Below, in pieces: positions 24,318 to 36,679 of a stretch of 64,000 nt of DNA. The notes under the pieces were generated by a model. The model saw only the letters and a list, made by a program, of their open reading frames with translations, searched no databases and had not been told where the DNA came from. The position numbers were made by a program, and so were the translations under genes. Numbering within the stretch: position 1 is the first letter of the stretch; each line of letters opens with the position of its first letter. Origin of the DNA: Gaeumannomyces sp. JS-464. Lineage: Eukaryota; Ascomycota; Sordariomycetes; Magnaporthales; Magnaporthaceae. The DNA is taken from NCBI GenBank assembly GCA_002197995.1, contig NGZR01000003.1, forward strand, positions 868,001-932,000, in the 5' to 3' direction.

Positions 24318-26637
24318 GACGTTCTCCTCATGCCTGAGGGGGAGGTCAAGTCGAATTCTTTACTTTCTGCATCTTTGCTTGGCCACGGAGTCTCTTCTCA
24401 ACACAGCTCCGGGAAGAACGATACACATATTTGCATTACCTGATACCCACCGGCGCCCCCTCCGAGCAGCCGTCTCCCAGGCGAACGTCGCCTATCGCCC
24501 CAACAGACGAGGCGAATGGAGCGACCCCCTAATCTCAGCATCACTGATTCTTTCTATCACTCACGGCCCACGTCATGGCCATTCACCGCACTCGCGACTC
24601 TGCCAATATCGTCTTCGCAACACCATACCGAGCGCTGCCCAGTGTCTGGGACTCTGCGACACATTTTGGGCGGCTCCATGGGCGCTGAAGCTTTCGAGCG
24701 GAGCAGCCTGGCGTGGCATCGCTGGCTTGCCTTGTTCTAATGATCTTCTCCTTTTTTATACTACTCTGCACTTTTCTTTTGCCCTTGGTATACGGGTTGG
24801 TGATATATCCCATTGCTCGGCGTTTCTGGATCTAATACCTGCTATTCAGCTGGGGGAATTTTTTTTCTGCGCCACCTAGATTGCGGGGTTTACCATTTGA
24901 TTACTTGCACGGTTTCCTTGCGGTTAAGACAAAAGATTTGGGACGATTGGTTTTTACTCTTTTCTTTCTTTCTCTTCGGACACGTCTACGCCGCCCTACG
25001 CCCTTCACCACGACCTTTCTTCCTTCCGATTTGCGACGGTTTTCTACTCGACCAACAGCAATTCCATTCACCGCCAAACAAGCCAGCTCTGTTAAAGGCA
25101 GCATTTGCCTCGTATTCGTTCCATTCGTGGACTCGCGACGCGCCACCGTCATCACCCAACGCGTCAGAGCTACATCTTATCGATTCGCATTCTCAGGCAC
25201 CTCGACCCGCGACAGCAGCAAACGAGAAACTACGTTATTTGTCCAGACGCCACGCTTTCAATCACCGGCGACTGGCTCTCCTGGCTGGGTTCCGGACACC
25301 TCCCGCTGGCCTCGAATCCCCCAGATCTCTCCCATTCCGCTCGGGTCCAGGCGAACGAAAACCAAACGTTGTCATATTGTTTGATTCTCTATTGCTCTCT
25401 TATTTCCCTTCTCTGCATACAATAAAATGGTCACAACAGGGGCGGTTTCCTTTGGAGTTAATTTTCTATACTTTTTACTTTGTTGGCTTGTGGCGTCGTT
25501 CCGTCTACTTTTTTTTCATTTTTTTTTTCATTGGTTCGGTTTACCCTTAGCTCGTTCTTCATTTTCCTTTTTGACAGTTTTTCTTGTTGGTCTCATGACT
25601 GCGATATTTCAGGCCATCCTGAGCTCGGCACACCGGAACTTCGCAACAGAAACGCTTTCAGCCTGGCTCTTCGTCTGCGATTTCCCTGCGTCACTATGGT
25701 GATTCTGAATCCTGGAATACCGCGTTGGTCAAAGGGGGCTTGTCTTGGTTTGACTCCCCTCCCCCGCCATTTGCTATTTCCTCTTGCCAAACCTTTGTCT
25801 GATAGGCCTGTTTCTTGGTCGCAACGATTGGTTGTGATGGCCAGCAAGCTGAATTTGTTGTCTCACTCGTCTCCTTTGTCCTTGTCATATTCATCCCCCT
25901 TTCCCCTTGTTTTTCTTACTACGAGATCACGAATATTTGGCTGGAGGGATTGGAAGGAGGTGTATTCTGATTAACCTGGCGGGAAAGGCCTTGTGGCTAA
26001 TCTACCCGGCCTCTACATGATCTGTCCCTGTGCCAACGTCAGGGGCTGAGCCAGCCAGCATAGCTCATCTTTTTGGAGGTTACCTCGAAGCCGGTTGGTG
26101 ATGGAAACAGGGGAACAACAAAAAGCCAGAATATTCGGTGTCACGGGTAAGAACGGACATGGCTGAGGCCACGTTCGATCTGACCCATCTGATAGTTCCT
26201 CAGGCTTCCTGTAGTATTATTTCTACATTGGACAAGAAAAGTCACTCAGCAAGTATATCAAATAAAAAAACATGAGAATGCTTTTGGCCCGTTCAACATA
26301 GCTCCCCAAATTCCCTCTTTGGCCATGTCGTCATCTTCAGAAAGTCAGCTTCTCTTGTCTCGGGCCCAGCCAGATCTTTTCTTCTTTAAGGACAGTGTCA
26401 GTGGGAGACCGTGCACGAAGCCACTCGATATCTATTCCGCCCAACATCACCGACATGGCAGCGCGCCGAAGCAACAGTCAATTGTCCAGCCCCAAAAAAA
26501 ACTCTAGGTAGCTACCAACAGCTTGACCAGTCCTTGGTTGTGCTCGCCAATTGTCCCGGTCCTTGTCTCCGCCACCCTTGAGGCCCGTCCGTCCCTCACG
26601 CACTGTTTTGAGACAACTCCGGCCAGCCCATCCAACC
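24318..26637. other. Intergenic, T/C-rich, no gene seen
   Basis: Contains the cyclin 3' flank and the promoter and leader of the FAM192A-domain gene. The plus strand between about 24740 and 25970 is T rich with long pyrimidine runs. Frames there are hydrophobic or Ser/Pro rich purely from this composition, with no domain. Confidence 0.55.
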
Positions 26638-27657
26638 ATGTCGCGCTTCGTCTCTGCAGGGGCCATCGACGCGGCGACGGGCCACGCCGTGTCGGCGGAC
26701 CCGACGACGAGCCAGCCCGCCGACGACGCGGCCTCGCCGCCCGCCGCCGCCCCCGGCGGCGGCGGCGGCGGCGGCGGCAGCAGCAGCAGCAGCAATAGCG
26801 GCTCCAAGCGGCAGGGCGAGTGGGAGGCGGTGAGCAGGGAGCTCGAGGAGCAGCGGCGGCAGCGCGAGGCCGAGACGCGCAGGCTGGCCGAGGGCGGCGA
26901 GAAGAGCCTGTTTGCGATCCTGCAGGAGAACAAGGGTATGTAGCAGTGTTTTCTCTCTTTTTGTGTCTCTTTCAACTTTTTTGTTTCTTTTCTGGAGTTG
27001 TTTCCCTTTCTCCTCTACGTTTTTCTCACGCGCACACCCCTAAAAAATAAAATAAAATAAATAACAAAAACAGCCGCCAAGCAGGCCGCCTTCGAGGAGG
27101 CCAACAAGATCAAGAACCAATTCCGGGCGCTCGACGACGACGAGGTCGAGTTCCTGCACGAGGTGCAGGCCTCGACGCGCCGCGAGGAGGAGCGCACGCG
27201 CCGCGAGGTCCAGGAGGGGCTCGACCGGTTCCGCGAGGCGCAGCGCAAGGGCGGGGGTAGCGGTGGAGGTGCCGCCGCCGCCGCCGCTGCTGCCGCTGCT
27301 GGAGAGGAAGTACCGGCGACGGCGGCCGCCGCGGACGCGGACGCCCCGGTTGAGGAGGACTGGGCCGTGGGCGGCGCCGGCCGCAAGCGCAGGAGGAAGG
27401 ACGACGGCGCGAGGACGGGGATCCTCAAGGGCGTCGTGAGGCGCAAGACTTGCGAGGCGAAGCCGGCTGCGAATCAGAAGATGACGGCGACCAAGGATGG
27501 CACGAGACCCGGGTCTCCTTCATCGGGGGTCGACGCGCCATCTGGTGCAGCAAACGTGTCGCCACCAAAGCCCGACGCACCGCAGGCCGCCGCCGCTCCC
27601 TCAGCAAAGCCAGGTCTCGGGCTAGTAGACTACGGGTCTGATGATGATTCAGATTAG
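26638..27657 (+). CDS. FAM192A/Fyv6-domain protein (spliceosome-associated)
   Basis: Exons 26638-26935 and 27074-27657 are split by a 138-nt intron (GTATGT ... ACAG) and give 293 residues with no correction. The start is the ATG at 26638 (MSRFVSAGAIDA). A poly-Gly/Ser tract lies at residues ~40-55. The conserved NIP30/FAM192A N-terminal domain spans about residues 60-140: KRQGEWEAVSRELEEQRR, SLFAILQENK and AAFEEANKIKNQFRALDDDE ending in EVEFLHEVQ. The C-terminal half is low complexity, with poly-Ala, an RKRRRK basic patch and an acidic end (DYGSDDDSD). Human FAM192A (PSME3IP1) binds the nuclear proteasome activator PA28-gamma, and yeast Fyv6 acts in the second step of splicing. Nuclear location is inferred from the basic patch and the family. 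Confidence 0.85.
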
Positions 27658-27991
27658 GTAGGTGCCCCCTTAGATAAAATGCAGAAAACAATTCGTGAGT
27701 TTGAGGGTTCTCAGGAGCCTTTTTTGCCATGCGACACGGCGTTCATACAGGTATATACTTTGGGAGTATCTCTAACGTCGTCTATCATAGTCTGTCATAC
27801 AAACAAGATCCGAAACTAGATCCTTGATCCATCAGATCCCCAGGTTTGGTATACAGGGTTCTCGCCCTTGTGAGAAGCGAGTATAGTACAGATGCCGCCC
27901 TGTCTTGAGCCCGTTATGGTTCCCCCACAAGTATTCGGAGCGGAGAGTGGCTTTCATGTCCTTTACTTCCTTTTTTTCTTGCTGATCTCTC
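27658..27991. other. Shared 3' flank of two convergent genes
   Basis: This 334-bp gap separates the stop codons of the FAM192A-domain gene (plus) and TIM54 (minus) and should hold both 3' UTRs and poly(A) sites. Nothing else is visible. Confidence 0.6.
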
Positions 27992-29394
27992 TCATTCGTC
28001 ATCGGTGTGTCCGACATTGGGCACCTTGGACTGCGGGCCTTGATATGCCCGCACGGCCCAGCGCCACAGTTGCCGCAGGTGGCCCTTGGTCCAGCCCTCG
28101 ATCTCCTCCTCGGGCACGACGATCTGTCGGGCCCTGGTCTCATCGTCGGGTCGCAGCTCAAATCTCCTCATGCGGCTTGAGATGCGCGGGTCTAGGACGA
28201 CCTCCGATGGCCAGATGCGCTCGCGTGGCGGCTCCGGCGAAGCGTCCTCGTCTTCCTTCTTGTCGTCTTCTTTCCAGGCCTTCTTGACCCAGTCCCGCTC
28301 CTCGAACGCCAATGCGTCCCGGAGCTCGTCCTCAGAGAAGTCGCGATAGGTGAGCAGGCAGACTGCAGCCACCTCGCGGCCGATCTCGTCGGCCAGGTAT
28401 CGGCGGCCAAAGTAGCGGCGCATCCGTATAGGTGTATTAAGAAAGCCCAGCAGGTGGGGGAATCGGATAGGCGCCGCGGGGGTCAGCTCGCCTGGAATGA
28501 GCATTGGGAGAGGCGACGATGGGTACTGATCCGGCGTGTTGTGCGGCCGGGGTTGCGGTGGGCGGGATGGCTTCTTCTCCTCCTCTTTCTTCTCATTGGC
28601 ATCCCCATCCTCCTGGCTGGTCGTCTCAGCCTTCTCGATCCTTGGCGGTTCTGGTGGCGGGGTCAGGGGGCCTAACCATCCCTCGTGCAGACCACGGATG
28701 TACTCCTTCCAGGTATGCCTGCCGATAACAATATCGCCTCTTGGCCCGTCGAACTCGCGGACGTTGTTGCGCTTGCGGTTCGCTTCGATGAGATCCTCGA
28801 TGGTGGGGCATCTCAGGCTCGGGAGGGACGGAGCCACCCAGGTCGGCCTCGACAGCCCTCCTGGCGCGGCGGACGCGCTCGGCGACGACGGCGCGGACAT
28901 CGCCCTGCTGGCGGCCCTGGACGAAGTCCCAGTCGAGGCCGCTGGCGGCGAGGATGGGCTTGACGTATTCGAGGAAGTGGTCCTGGGCAACGCGGAAGCC
29001 GTCGCCGGGAGGGGACTCGAGGTAGATGGTCAGGCGGCGCGGCATGTCGGTGGGCCTCGAGAGGGGCTCTTTTGCCAGGTGGGAGATGGCGTGGGCCCAG
29101 CGGGCTGTGGCGCGGCGCTTCTCACGGCGGTCGTAGATGATGGCGGCGCTAGTCGTGGTGGCCACGGCCCAGAAGATGAGCCAGTTCCGGGAGGGGAGCT
29201 TCTTGGGCAGGGCGGGCAGGCCCATCATCCGGAGGGCCCGGTTTCCCTGTGGCGAGGCGGGCTGGCACTTAGCATGTGCAAAGGATATATATACGTAACG
29301 ACCTCCGATTCGGGTGTCTTATGAGGGGGCGCAAAATCGGCATAGAAGCAGGTGAGGGGAAACCTACCTCTGAGGGCTTCTGGCCGGTCGCCAT
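27992..29394 (-). CDS. TIM54: TIM54, mitochondrial inner membrane translocase subunit
   Basis: Exon 1 (29394-29368) encodes only MATGQKPSE; a 121-nt intron (GTAGGT ... ACAG) is followed by exon 2 (29246-27992). One extra base in GGGG 28805-28808 must be removed, giving 426 residues. A basic N-terminus precedes one membrane segment (LIFWAVATTTSAAIIY, residues ~32-47) and then the intermembrane-space domain with MPRRLTIYLESPPGDG, REFDGPRGDIVIGRHTWKEY and a C-terminal RMRRFELRPDDETRAR. A Pro/Glu/Lys-rich insert lies in the middle. Tim54 belongs to the TIM22 complex that inserts carrier proteins into the inner membrane. The motifs around GDIVIGRHTWKEYIRGLHEGWL and the length fit the family. Confidence 0.9.
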
Positions 29395-31287
29395 TGCGTG
29401 TATGGCGTCCGGACAGACAGAAAATTAGAAAAACCGACTATACAAGGGTTGATACTGAGAACGAGCATCAAAGTCGGTCACAGGCGCTTTTCGGGAGCCA
29501 TGGCTGACACTCTCCTCAGCGACTGTGAGGTCTTGTCAAAATTTCCTGAGCTAGGCTCGCATCCGCTGGTGATCGTAGACCGATAAACTCTGTGATAAGA
29601 GCAGGTGGGTCCCGCTCTGTATCCTCCGTCCCACTCCATTGTCCGGGCTGATGAATTGTCCAGTGGAATGTGGGCGGAGGCCCAGGCCAGACACGCGGCG
29701 GCTCATTTGGCGTGACGGGAGATCGGGCCTGCCTAACAACAAGCTCAAAAATAACCTCGAGCTGCACGCAGCGTTGTACTATGGACGGCTGGGCATGCCA
29801 GTCTCGACGATGCGAGCACGCCGGCGGGCATATCAGACCAAGTTTGGGGCACATGGAGGACGGACGGGCACGGGATGAAGGGCGATTCCATAAAGGTTGC
29901 GGCGGTGACAGGATATTGGAGAGGCTGGATGACATTGAAGCTTGGTACACTGCAGGGAAGGTCGCAGCAGCGCCGGCACGGAAATCTCGCTCGGTAGCAC
30001 CCGGCGTCTGTGATAGGGTGAAAGCGAGATCGGGGGCTATGTTTGTCGTTTGTCTTTGGTTGCACTGCTTCCGCGGGCATTGGAAGAGCATTCTTCTCCA
30101 TTGGAATTGAGATCGAGCAGTCGAATGGAAGTGTTGCTCTGCACCTGAGCTAGCTGCAGCTGGGGTGCTGGGGAATCGAGGCGCATTCCATAGTGCAGCA
30201 AGGAAACCGTGCTTTCGTCTGTTGGTCATCTCGATTACATCAAACGAATCTGCGGTCTGTGGTAACACAGGCGCGCGGCCCTGCTTGGCAGACGCGCACA
30301 TAGGAGTAAATGCAGTTTTAACACCCGCCTTCTCGCGGCAATCTTCGAGCACCAGCAAATTCGCTTGGAAGCGGCGGGCCAGGATGGGCCTGGAAGGCGG
30401 ACAGGGAGCCCGGCTTGGGATCTGGTTCCATCGCTGAGACCCGAGCCGCGCTTCACTGCCTCGCTCACCGCAGCCGGTGGAGGCACGGAGCCAGAGAGCG
30501 CCAGACCGACTGCCCGCCCGCCCCCTTGTCGCCAACTGCTACTCGCTGCAACGCTGGACCCCTTTTCCATGGCATTTTTCTTTTCCCCATTCGCCCTCGT
30601 GCTATTGTTTCACCCAAACCCGCCAGTGCACCCGTCCATCGCCACCCAGCCTGCTCTCTGCGTCGAACCTCGGTGCCTTTGGCCTGCGCGGACCGACGCT
30701 CTGCATTTGCTGCACCGGCGCGAGACTGCACGTCCATCGTCCGCTAGTTGGGTGCTGAGCTACCTATCCAGGCGCCCCCAGGTATGTTCCGTTGCCGCGC
30801 CCGCCTCAATGCTATGTGGCATGCGTGCTCTGGCGGAAAGCTGATCCAGAGCTAGTCTCGGCCTATTGGCCTCTCCCCTCCCTGGCTGGCTGCTTGCCAA
30901 CAATTCCACCCCTCCCCACAAGCCAATAACGACCACAAAACAGCCTGACCGACAACAACACCCGCCATCCTAACCCTCCTTTTGCCCCTCTACCACGCGC
31001 CCCGGCCAGTCTACTCGTCGACAGATCGGCCGCCCTCGCCAATCACTACTCCACCGAGCTGTCGATTCGCCTTCTCCCGCTCATTTTTTTCCTTTCTTTT
31101 TTTCTTTCTTTTCCTCTTCTGCTGTCATTGCTACTCCGTCTCGACGGCAAGGACCGTCCTCTCTCCAACGGCGGGGTTAGTTGCGACTTGGATCTGGGCC
31201 GCAAGCACAGCCGGAGCCTATCGAGCCCCCTTTCCAGTCTCCCGCGCAACTCTCTCTGAGCCGACTCGGCGCCCACGACCCGACGCG
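29395..31287. other. Divergent promoter region of TIM54 and cot-1
   Basis: No gene is seen. The 1.9-kb gap separates two divergent genes. Its right third (about 30540-31190) is C/T rich with long T/C tracts directly before cot-1, consistent with a long leader, and holds several out-of-frame ATGs near 30808-30826. Confidence 0.6.
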
Positions 31288-33553
31288 ATGGATAACCAGG
31301 GCAATCGCCTGTACCTCAACTTTGCCAACACCGGCCCGTCCAACGATCGTGGTGCCTATCCCACCACGCCCTCCACCTTCCCCCAGCCCGTCTTCCCTCC
31401 CTCGGGCCAGTCGCATATCTCCTCGAGCCAGAGCCAGGGCGGCGCCCCGGCAGGCCAGCAGGGCCAGCCCTACTCGACCGGCTACGCACCCTCGGGCTAC
31501 TTCTCGCAGAACCAGTATCCATCGCAGTATCCCGCCCAGCCCCCGCAGGGCCAGCAGTCCAGCTCCGAGTACCAAGGCCGCTCTGGCACCCCGGGAACTA
31601 ACGACCCCAACACCGGTCTGGCCCACCAGTTCTCCCAGCAGAACCTGCGCACGCCCTATTCCTCCCGCGGACCCTCTCCGGCCCAGCGACCCCGGACTGC
31701 CGGCGCGCCGGGTCAGGCCCAGCCCTACCCCAGTTATATGAACGCCCCCATGCCCGGCTCTGGCTCGCACCCGCCCATGGAGTTCCAGCAGGCGCCGGAG
31801 CGCAACCCGGACAAGTATGGCCCGAACGCCAACAACAAACCAGAAGAAGTGCGCCCAGCTTGCTGCCGACTTCTTCAAGGACAGCGTTCGCCGTGCCAGA
31901 GAGCGAAACCAAAGGTGCCGCAACCTCACAACCACTGCCAACCCCCTACCACCCATGTCGAGCCAAGGAATGACGCACGCATGCGCTTGCTCTACCACGA
32001 CGCCTTCACTAACCTGCCCTTCCTTCTTCCATGCTGCAGACAGAGTGAGATGGAGGCCAAGCTTGCCGAGCCGAACCAGTCGCAGTCTAGGAAAGAGCAG
32101 ATCTGGTCGACCGGAGGGCGCAAGGAAGGCTCGTACCTCCGATTCCTCCGCACCAAGGACAAGCCAGAGAACTACAACACCATCAAGATCATCGGCAAGG
32201 GCGCCTTCGGCGAGGTCAAACTGGTGCAGAAGAGGGCCGACAACCGGGTCTATGCCATGAAGTCGCTGATAAAGACGGAAATGTTCAAGAAGGACCAGCT
32301 CGCCCACGTGCGCGCCGAGCGTGATATCTTGGCCGAGTCCGACAGCCCCTGGGTCGTCAAGCTCTACACCACCTTCCAGGACGCTAACTTCCTTTACATG
32401 CTAATGGAGTTCTTGCCCGGAGGTGATCTCATGACAATGCTGATCAAGTATGAGATCTTTTCCGAGGATATTACTCGCTTCTACATTGCCGAAATCGTGC
32501 TGGCTATCGAGGCGGTCCACAAGCTGGGCTTTATCCATCGGTACGTCTCGCAGCCCCCGCAATGTGCGGATTACGGGCAAGGGGGTTGAGGCCAGATCCA
32601 GCGATTCTAGCGCGAAGAAAGAAGAGAGCCGCGGCTAACCAGGTTACCAACATTGACACAGTGATATCAAGCCGGACAACATCCTCCTCGATAGGGGCGG
32701 ACATGTCAAGCTGACCGACTTTGGCCTGTCAACGGGCTTCCACAAGCTCCATGACAACAACTACTACCAACAGCTACTGCAGGGCAAATCCAACCGCTCC
32801 CGTGGCGATCGCAACTCGATAGCCATCGACCAGATCAACCTGACTGTTTCTAACCGAGCTCAGATCAACGACTGGAGGCGATCGCGGCGGTTGATGGCCT
32901 ACTCCACCGTCGGAACCCCCGATTACATTGCTCCCGAGATCTTCACAGGGCACGGTTACAGCTTCGACTGCGATTGGTGGTCCCTAGGTACCATCATGTT
33001 CGAATGTCTGGTCGGCTGGCCGCCTTTCTGTGCCGAGGACAGCCATGATACGTACAGGAAGATCGTCAACTGGAGACAGAGCCTGTACTTCCCAGACGAT
33101 ATCCAGCTGGGTGTCGAGGCTGAGAATTTGATCCGGAGGTGAGAACTCGTGCTGCCGCACACCGCCCGTCGGCTACTGTCTTTAACGCCCGTCCTCGTTG
33201 GTCGTGCTCTCTTGTCGAGGCCGCGCAAATGCTGATAATCATGTCGCAGTATGGTATGCAATACGGAGAACCGCCTAGGACGAGGTGGCGCACACGAGAT
33301 CAAGAGCCACGCCTTCTTCCGGGGCGTCGAGTTCGACACGCTGCGGCGCATCCGGGCGCCGTTCGAGCCGCGCCTCACGTCCAACATCGACACGACCTAC
33401 TTCCCGACCGACGAGATCGATCAGACGGACAACGCCACTGTTCTCCGCGCGCAGCAGATGCAGGCTCAGGCCCGGGGCCAGGAAGAGACTCCCGAGATGA
33501 GCTTGCCATTCATTGGCTACACCTTCAAGCGGTTCGATAACAACTTCCGATGA
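31288..33553 (+). CDS. cot-1: COT-1, NDR-family Ser/Thr kinase
   Basis: Exons are 31288-31914, 32040-32540, 32662-33138 and 33250-33553. Removing one A from AAA 31837-31839 gives 635 residues with all phases matching. The first ~210 residues are Gln/Ser/Pro/Tyr-rich and disordered. The NDR N-terminal regulatory helix follows ([20 protein letters not shown]), then the kinase domain from ~residue 254: [25 protein letters not shown], an NDR-type insert ending [10 protein letters not shown], and GTPDYIAPE. The C-terminal hydrophobic motif is [11 protein letters not shown]-1 (Cbk1/Orb6) controls hyphal tip growth and polarity with a MOB partner. Intron 1 has a weak donor (GTGCCG), but frame and family both require it. 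The start is the first in-frame ATG; the open frame upstream has none. Confidence 0.95.
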
Positions 33554-34353
33554 GTGTTCCCACGCGAGGCTGGCTCAGCTGATGCGTCTACGCGAGAGAA
33601 AGGGGGCCGTTCTCGGATGGAAAATCCTGGTTGTGGTTGGGGAGGTGCTCAATCTAGAAACGCAAGGGGAACAAGCTGGGCACAATAGTATCATGGAATG
33701 CGCAGCGCCACCACCTTGTTTGTGGTGCTGAACACGCCTTGAGTTGGCCGCTTTCCGCATTTATTGTAATGTGGCGGATTCGCCTTGGAATAGAGGGTCG
33801 ATTCTTATGAAGTACCAATGCATCTACTGTCTTACTCTACAACGGCCTTTTCACGGCAGCCCGCTCTGATATCAAACTATCGGGGCGGGCAATTGGGGCG
33901 AAGATGAACGGCTTTGAGTGGCAGTGTGATATTATTTGCTGTGCACAACCGGACAAGTGATATATATGAGATCTGACGCATTGTCTTGTGGTATCATTAA
34001 AGTAATTTTTTCTTCAAGTCTTGATGCGGACTTTGCTTCTAAAACAAATGCAAGTCCATGGGCGCGTCTCCATCCATCCGCTGTGCGTAGCGTCCGCGAC
34101 GGGCCCAAGATATCTCTTGCAGCGTGGTCCCCCGGCTAGGGATTCCCTAGCGAGGGCCAACAGCCGCGTGATCGCAAGACGCACCGGGGCGGTGAAGTGG
34201 GCGGCAGCCAGCCTGGCGTTCAGGGTACACCCCTCGGCGGTGATTGCTTCCCCACCAAAGACTGTATATCACCCCCCTACGTTGCCGAGCAAGAGGGCGT
34301 CGTCATTTCCTTGTCTCTCTCTCTTTCGAGTTCTATTTTATGCAAAACCCACG
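33554..34353. other. Shared 3' flank of cot-1 and PRP11
   Basis: Convergent 3' ends; no gene seen in 800 bp. Confidence 0.6.
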
Positions 34354-35095
34354 TCACCTCCTGCCAACAAGGCCCGGGGCGGCGTTGAAGCGCTCCTCGC
34401 GCTCCGTCATGAACATGACCTGGATCCAGTACTCCTTGGCGTCCGGGTCCCAGTACTCAAACGTCCTGTCCTCGCGCTTGTCGAGCTCGCGGGAGGGAAT
34501 CTTGAAGCCGCACGTCTCGTAGGGCTCGGCGGCGACGAGCAGGTACTGGAAGTTGCGGTCTGGGTCCTCGACGCGCTGCGAGAAGGCGCTGACGACCTGC
34601 CACTTGGGCGCGGCGTCGCGCCCGATCTCGGGGAACTGCAGCTGGAAGATGAGGCCCTCGGCGCGCGTGACGGGGTCCCGCACCTTTGTGATCTTGTAGC
34701 CGGGCCGGCCGATCTTTATGGCGTTGCGGGCCTTGCCGCCACCCAAGCCTAGAGCGCCGAAGCCCGCGCCGACGACGCCGATGGGCAGGCCGGTCTGGGG
34801 GTCGATGTCCTTGCGCACGTCGCGCTTCTCCTGGGCGGCGCGGCGGGCGAGGTTGGTCTGGTGCTTGCGGCCCTGGGTGTGGGCCAGGTACGAGCCGTCG
34901 TTCTGGTGCACACGTCAGGCAGAGGCGGCACTCGAAGGAGCCGAGGTGGTTCTTGAAGATGTACGGGTCCTTGTCCAGGTCGATGTGCTCGAGCGCCAGC
35001 TTGCGCAGCCGCTCGCGCCGGTCCGCGTTGGTCGCGCTCTGCGAGGCCACGCCGCCGCCGCCGAACTTGGAGCCCGCCCGGTTCTGGTAGTCCAT
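34354..35095 (-). CDS. PRP11: Splicing factor 3a subunit 2 (PRP11/SF3A2)
   Basis: One exon; removing one base near 34908-34914 (TGTG context) gives 246 residues. It starts MDYQNRAGSKFGGGGVAS, as SF3A2 proteins do. The ERLRKLALEHIDLDKDPY and IFKNHLGSFECRLC motifs follow, then a matrin-type C2H2 zinc finger (Cys, Cys, His, His in CRLCLT ... GSYLAHTQGRKHQ). After it come RDIDPQTG-like and GRPGYKITKVRDP motifs and a beta-rich C-terminus (LIFQLQFPEI, YWDPDAKEYWIQVMF). The protein is part of SF3a in the U2 snRNP and helps branch-site recognition in the nucleus. The fungal length without a proline-rich tail is normal. The predicted break falls inside the zinc finger, just after the second Cys. Confidence 0.93.
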
Positions 35096-35614
35096 GGTGG
35101 GTGGCGGCTCCTGCTGGGGTGGTGCTGCTTTGCCGCGGTCCCTTCTTGGGGTACTTTCTCTAGCCGTCGATTGGGGAGGACGGGTGGAGGCTATTCGGCT
35201 CGGTGCAGGTCAGGTGCAGATGCAGAGCCAGACAATAGCTAAATTGAAATCAGTCGCGACTCCGACCAAGGCGAACTCACTCCGCGGCCAACCCAAGTGG
35301 AGCGGCCGAGCTTAGACCACTGCTAAATTTGTGGGTCTCCATTGAAGTACAGAATCTGAGAGCAGCCGCACTTCAACTGACTTGCTCATTCACGCCCTAG
35401 CGCACGAGACCTTTCCTCTATAACCCAATAATCGCCAGGAATTGCTAACACTGCGACTTTATTGCCGAGTCCTTGGCTATTAAGGCGCCTTAGTTGGTGC
35501 CTAGGTATGATCCAAAAATCCAGGAAAAACTCCAATGCGCACTCGTATGCTCTCAGCTACGACATAACAAATGCCATCAAGGCAAGCTGCACCAGGGAGA
35601 GTTCTTGCTCCAGG
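35096..35614. other. PRP11 promoter and SDR 3' flank
   Basis: A 519-bp gap between two minus-strand genes; no gene seen. Confidence 0.6.
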
Positions 35615-36679
35615 TTATTGACCCCCGTCCACAGTGACAATCTGCCCAAACGCGTTCTGGCATCCGAGGAGGTAATGCGACGGAGCGGGCAAAGTCGATC
35701 CCCCCAGCCTGCCTCGTCGCTGGCGGCTTGCCGTTGTTGAACGCTGTCCCCGCCCCTAGCCAGCCGGGGGATAGGGCCTCCTGCATGAAGCGCTGGCTCA
35801 GACAGGCCGGCACGGCGGCATTGATGAGGACGCCGTCGGATATGTACTGGAGAGAAGCCACCTTGGTCATGCCGATGATCTACGAGTCACACACATCAGC
35901 TACTTCGGGTGGCCGGAATAGACCAACGCTCGCGCGAGGGGTGCTTACCGCGTATCTGGACGATGCATCTGCGCCGCCCTCGTCGAGGATGTTGGGCGGG
36001 CTGGCCGAGGCGACATTGACGATGCGGCCTTCGCCCCGAGGAAGCATGTGCCGAATCTGGATAGAGTCACGGTCAGCTCCTCCCATGCCTCACTGGGCTT
36101 GAATGCTATCATTGGGTATGACAACCACCCGGGACAGAAAAGACCGCATACCTGGGCCTGCATGCTGGCAAAGGTTGAAAAGGCGCAACCGGACATTGCC
36201 CGGCCGAACACGGCAGGGTCAAGGTCCACCAGCTTGACGTCCTGGTCCTCGGCGCTCAAGTCCAGCGGCACGTTGACGGCGGCATCGATACAGCCGCCCC
36301 AGGCGGCAGCGGCCTTCTCGTGCAGCGCGCGGATGGACTCGCTGTCCTCCAGGGAGCCCTCGATGAAGACGCTTGCTCGCGAGCCGCGCCGCGCCTCAGC
36401 AATGGCGCGCGCGACCTCCTCGCCGGCTTCGCGGTCCCCACCGCTGACTATGACGCTCCACTGGATCGGAGATGATGTCAGCTATATCGTGTCTTGTGGC
36501 TTCTATCGACGGGCAACAAAATAGTAGATGCCTCGGGAGCAAGCCGGAAAGCCAAGCCAGGACCACATCCAATGCTTGATATGACGTACCCCAGCCTGTC
36601 CCAGGTGCTCAGCGATTGTCCTGCCGAGGCCGGAGGTTGAGTTGGTGACAAGAACTACTCCGAGAGTCTGGGTGCCCAT
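35615..36679 (-). CDS. Short-chain dehydrogenase/reductase with altered motifs
   Basis: Exons are 36679-36590, 36460-36152, 36056-35949 and 35879-35615. Removing one base from AA 35674-35675 gives 256 residues, the normal classical SDR length. It starts MGTQTLGVVLVTNSTSGLGR, a Rossmann first strand whose usual TGxxxGxG is TNxxxGxG here. Further SDR features are AAVNVPLD (for the NNAG region), RIVNVASASP (strand 5 with the catalytic Ser region), and the end FGQIVTVDGGQ. The catalytic YxxxK is not evident: exon 3 ends RYA and exon 4 begins IIGMTKVASLQYISDG, so Lys is at +7, not +4. Either the exon 3/4 junction is misplaced or the enzyme is atypical or inactive. The substrate is unknown. NAD(P)-dependent oxidoreductase activity is inferred from the family only. 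Confidence 0.72.

Noticed and set aside
30982..31287. N-terminal extension of COT-1 by 102 residues
   Set aside because: The upstream frame is open but has no ATG, and its residues derive from a T/C-rich leader; the family start corresponds to the ATG at 31288.
31177..32307. Minus-strand open frame of 376 codons
   Set aside because: Antisense of cot-1 exons 1-2; Leu/Arg/Gly-rich with no motif.
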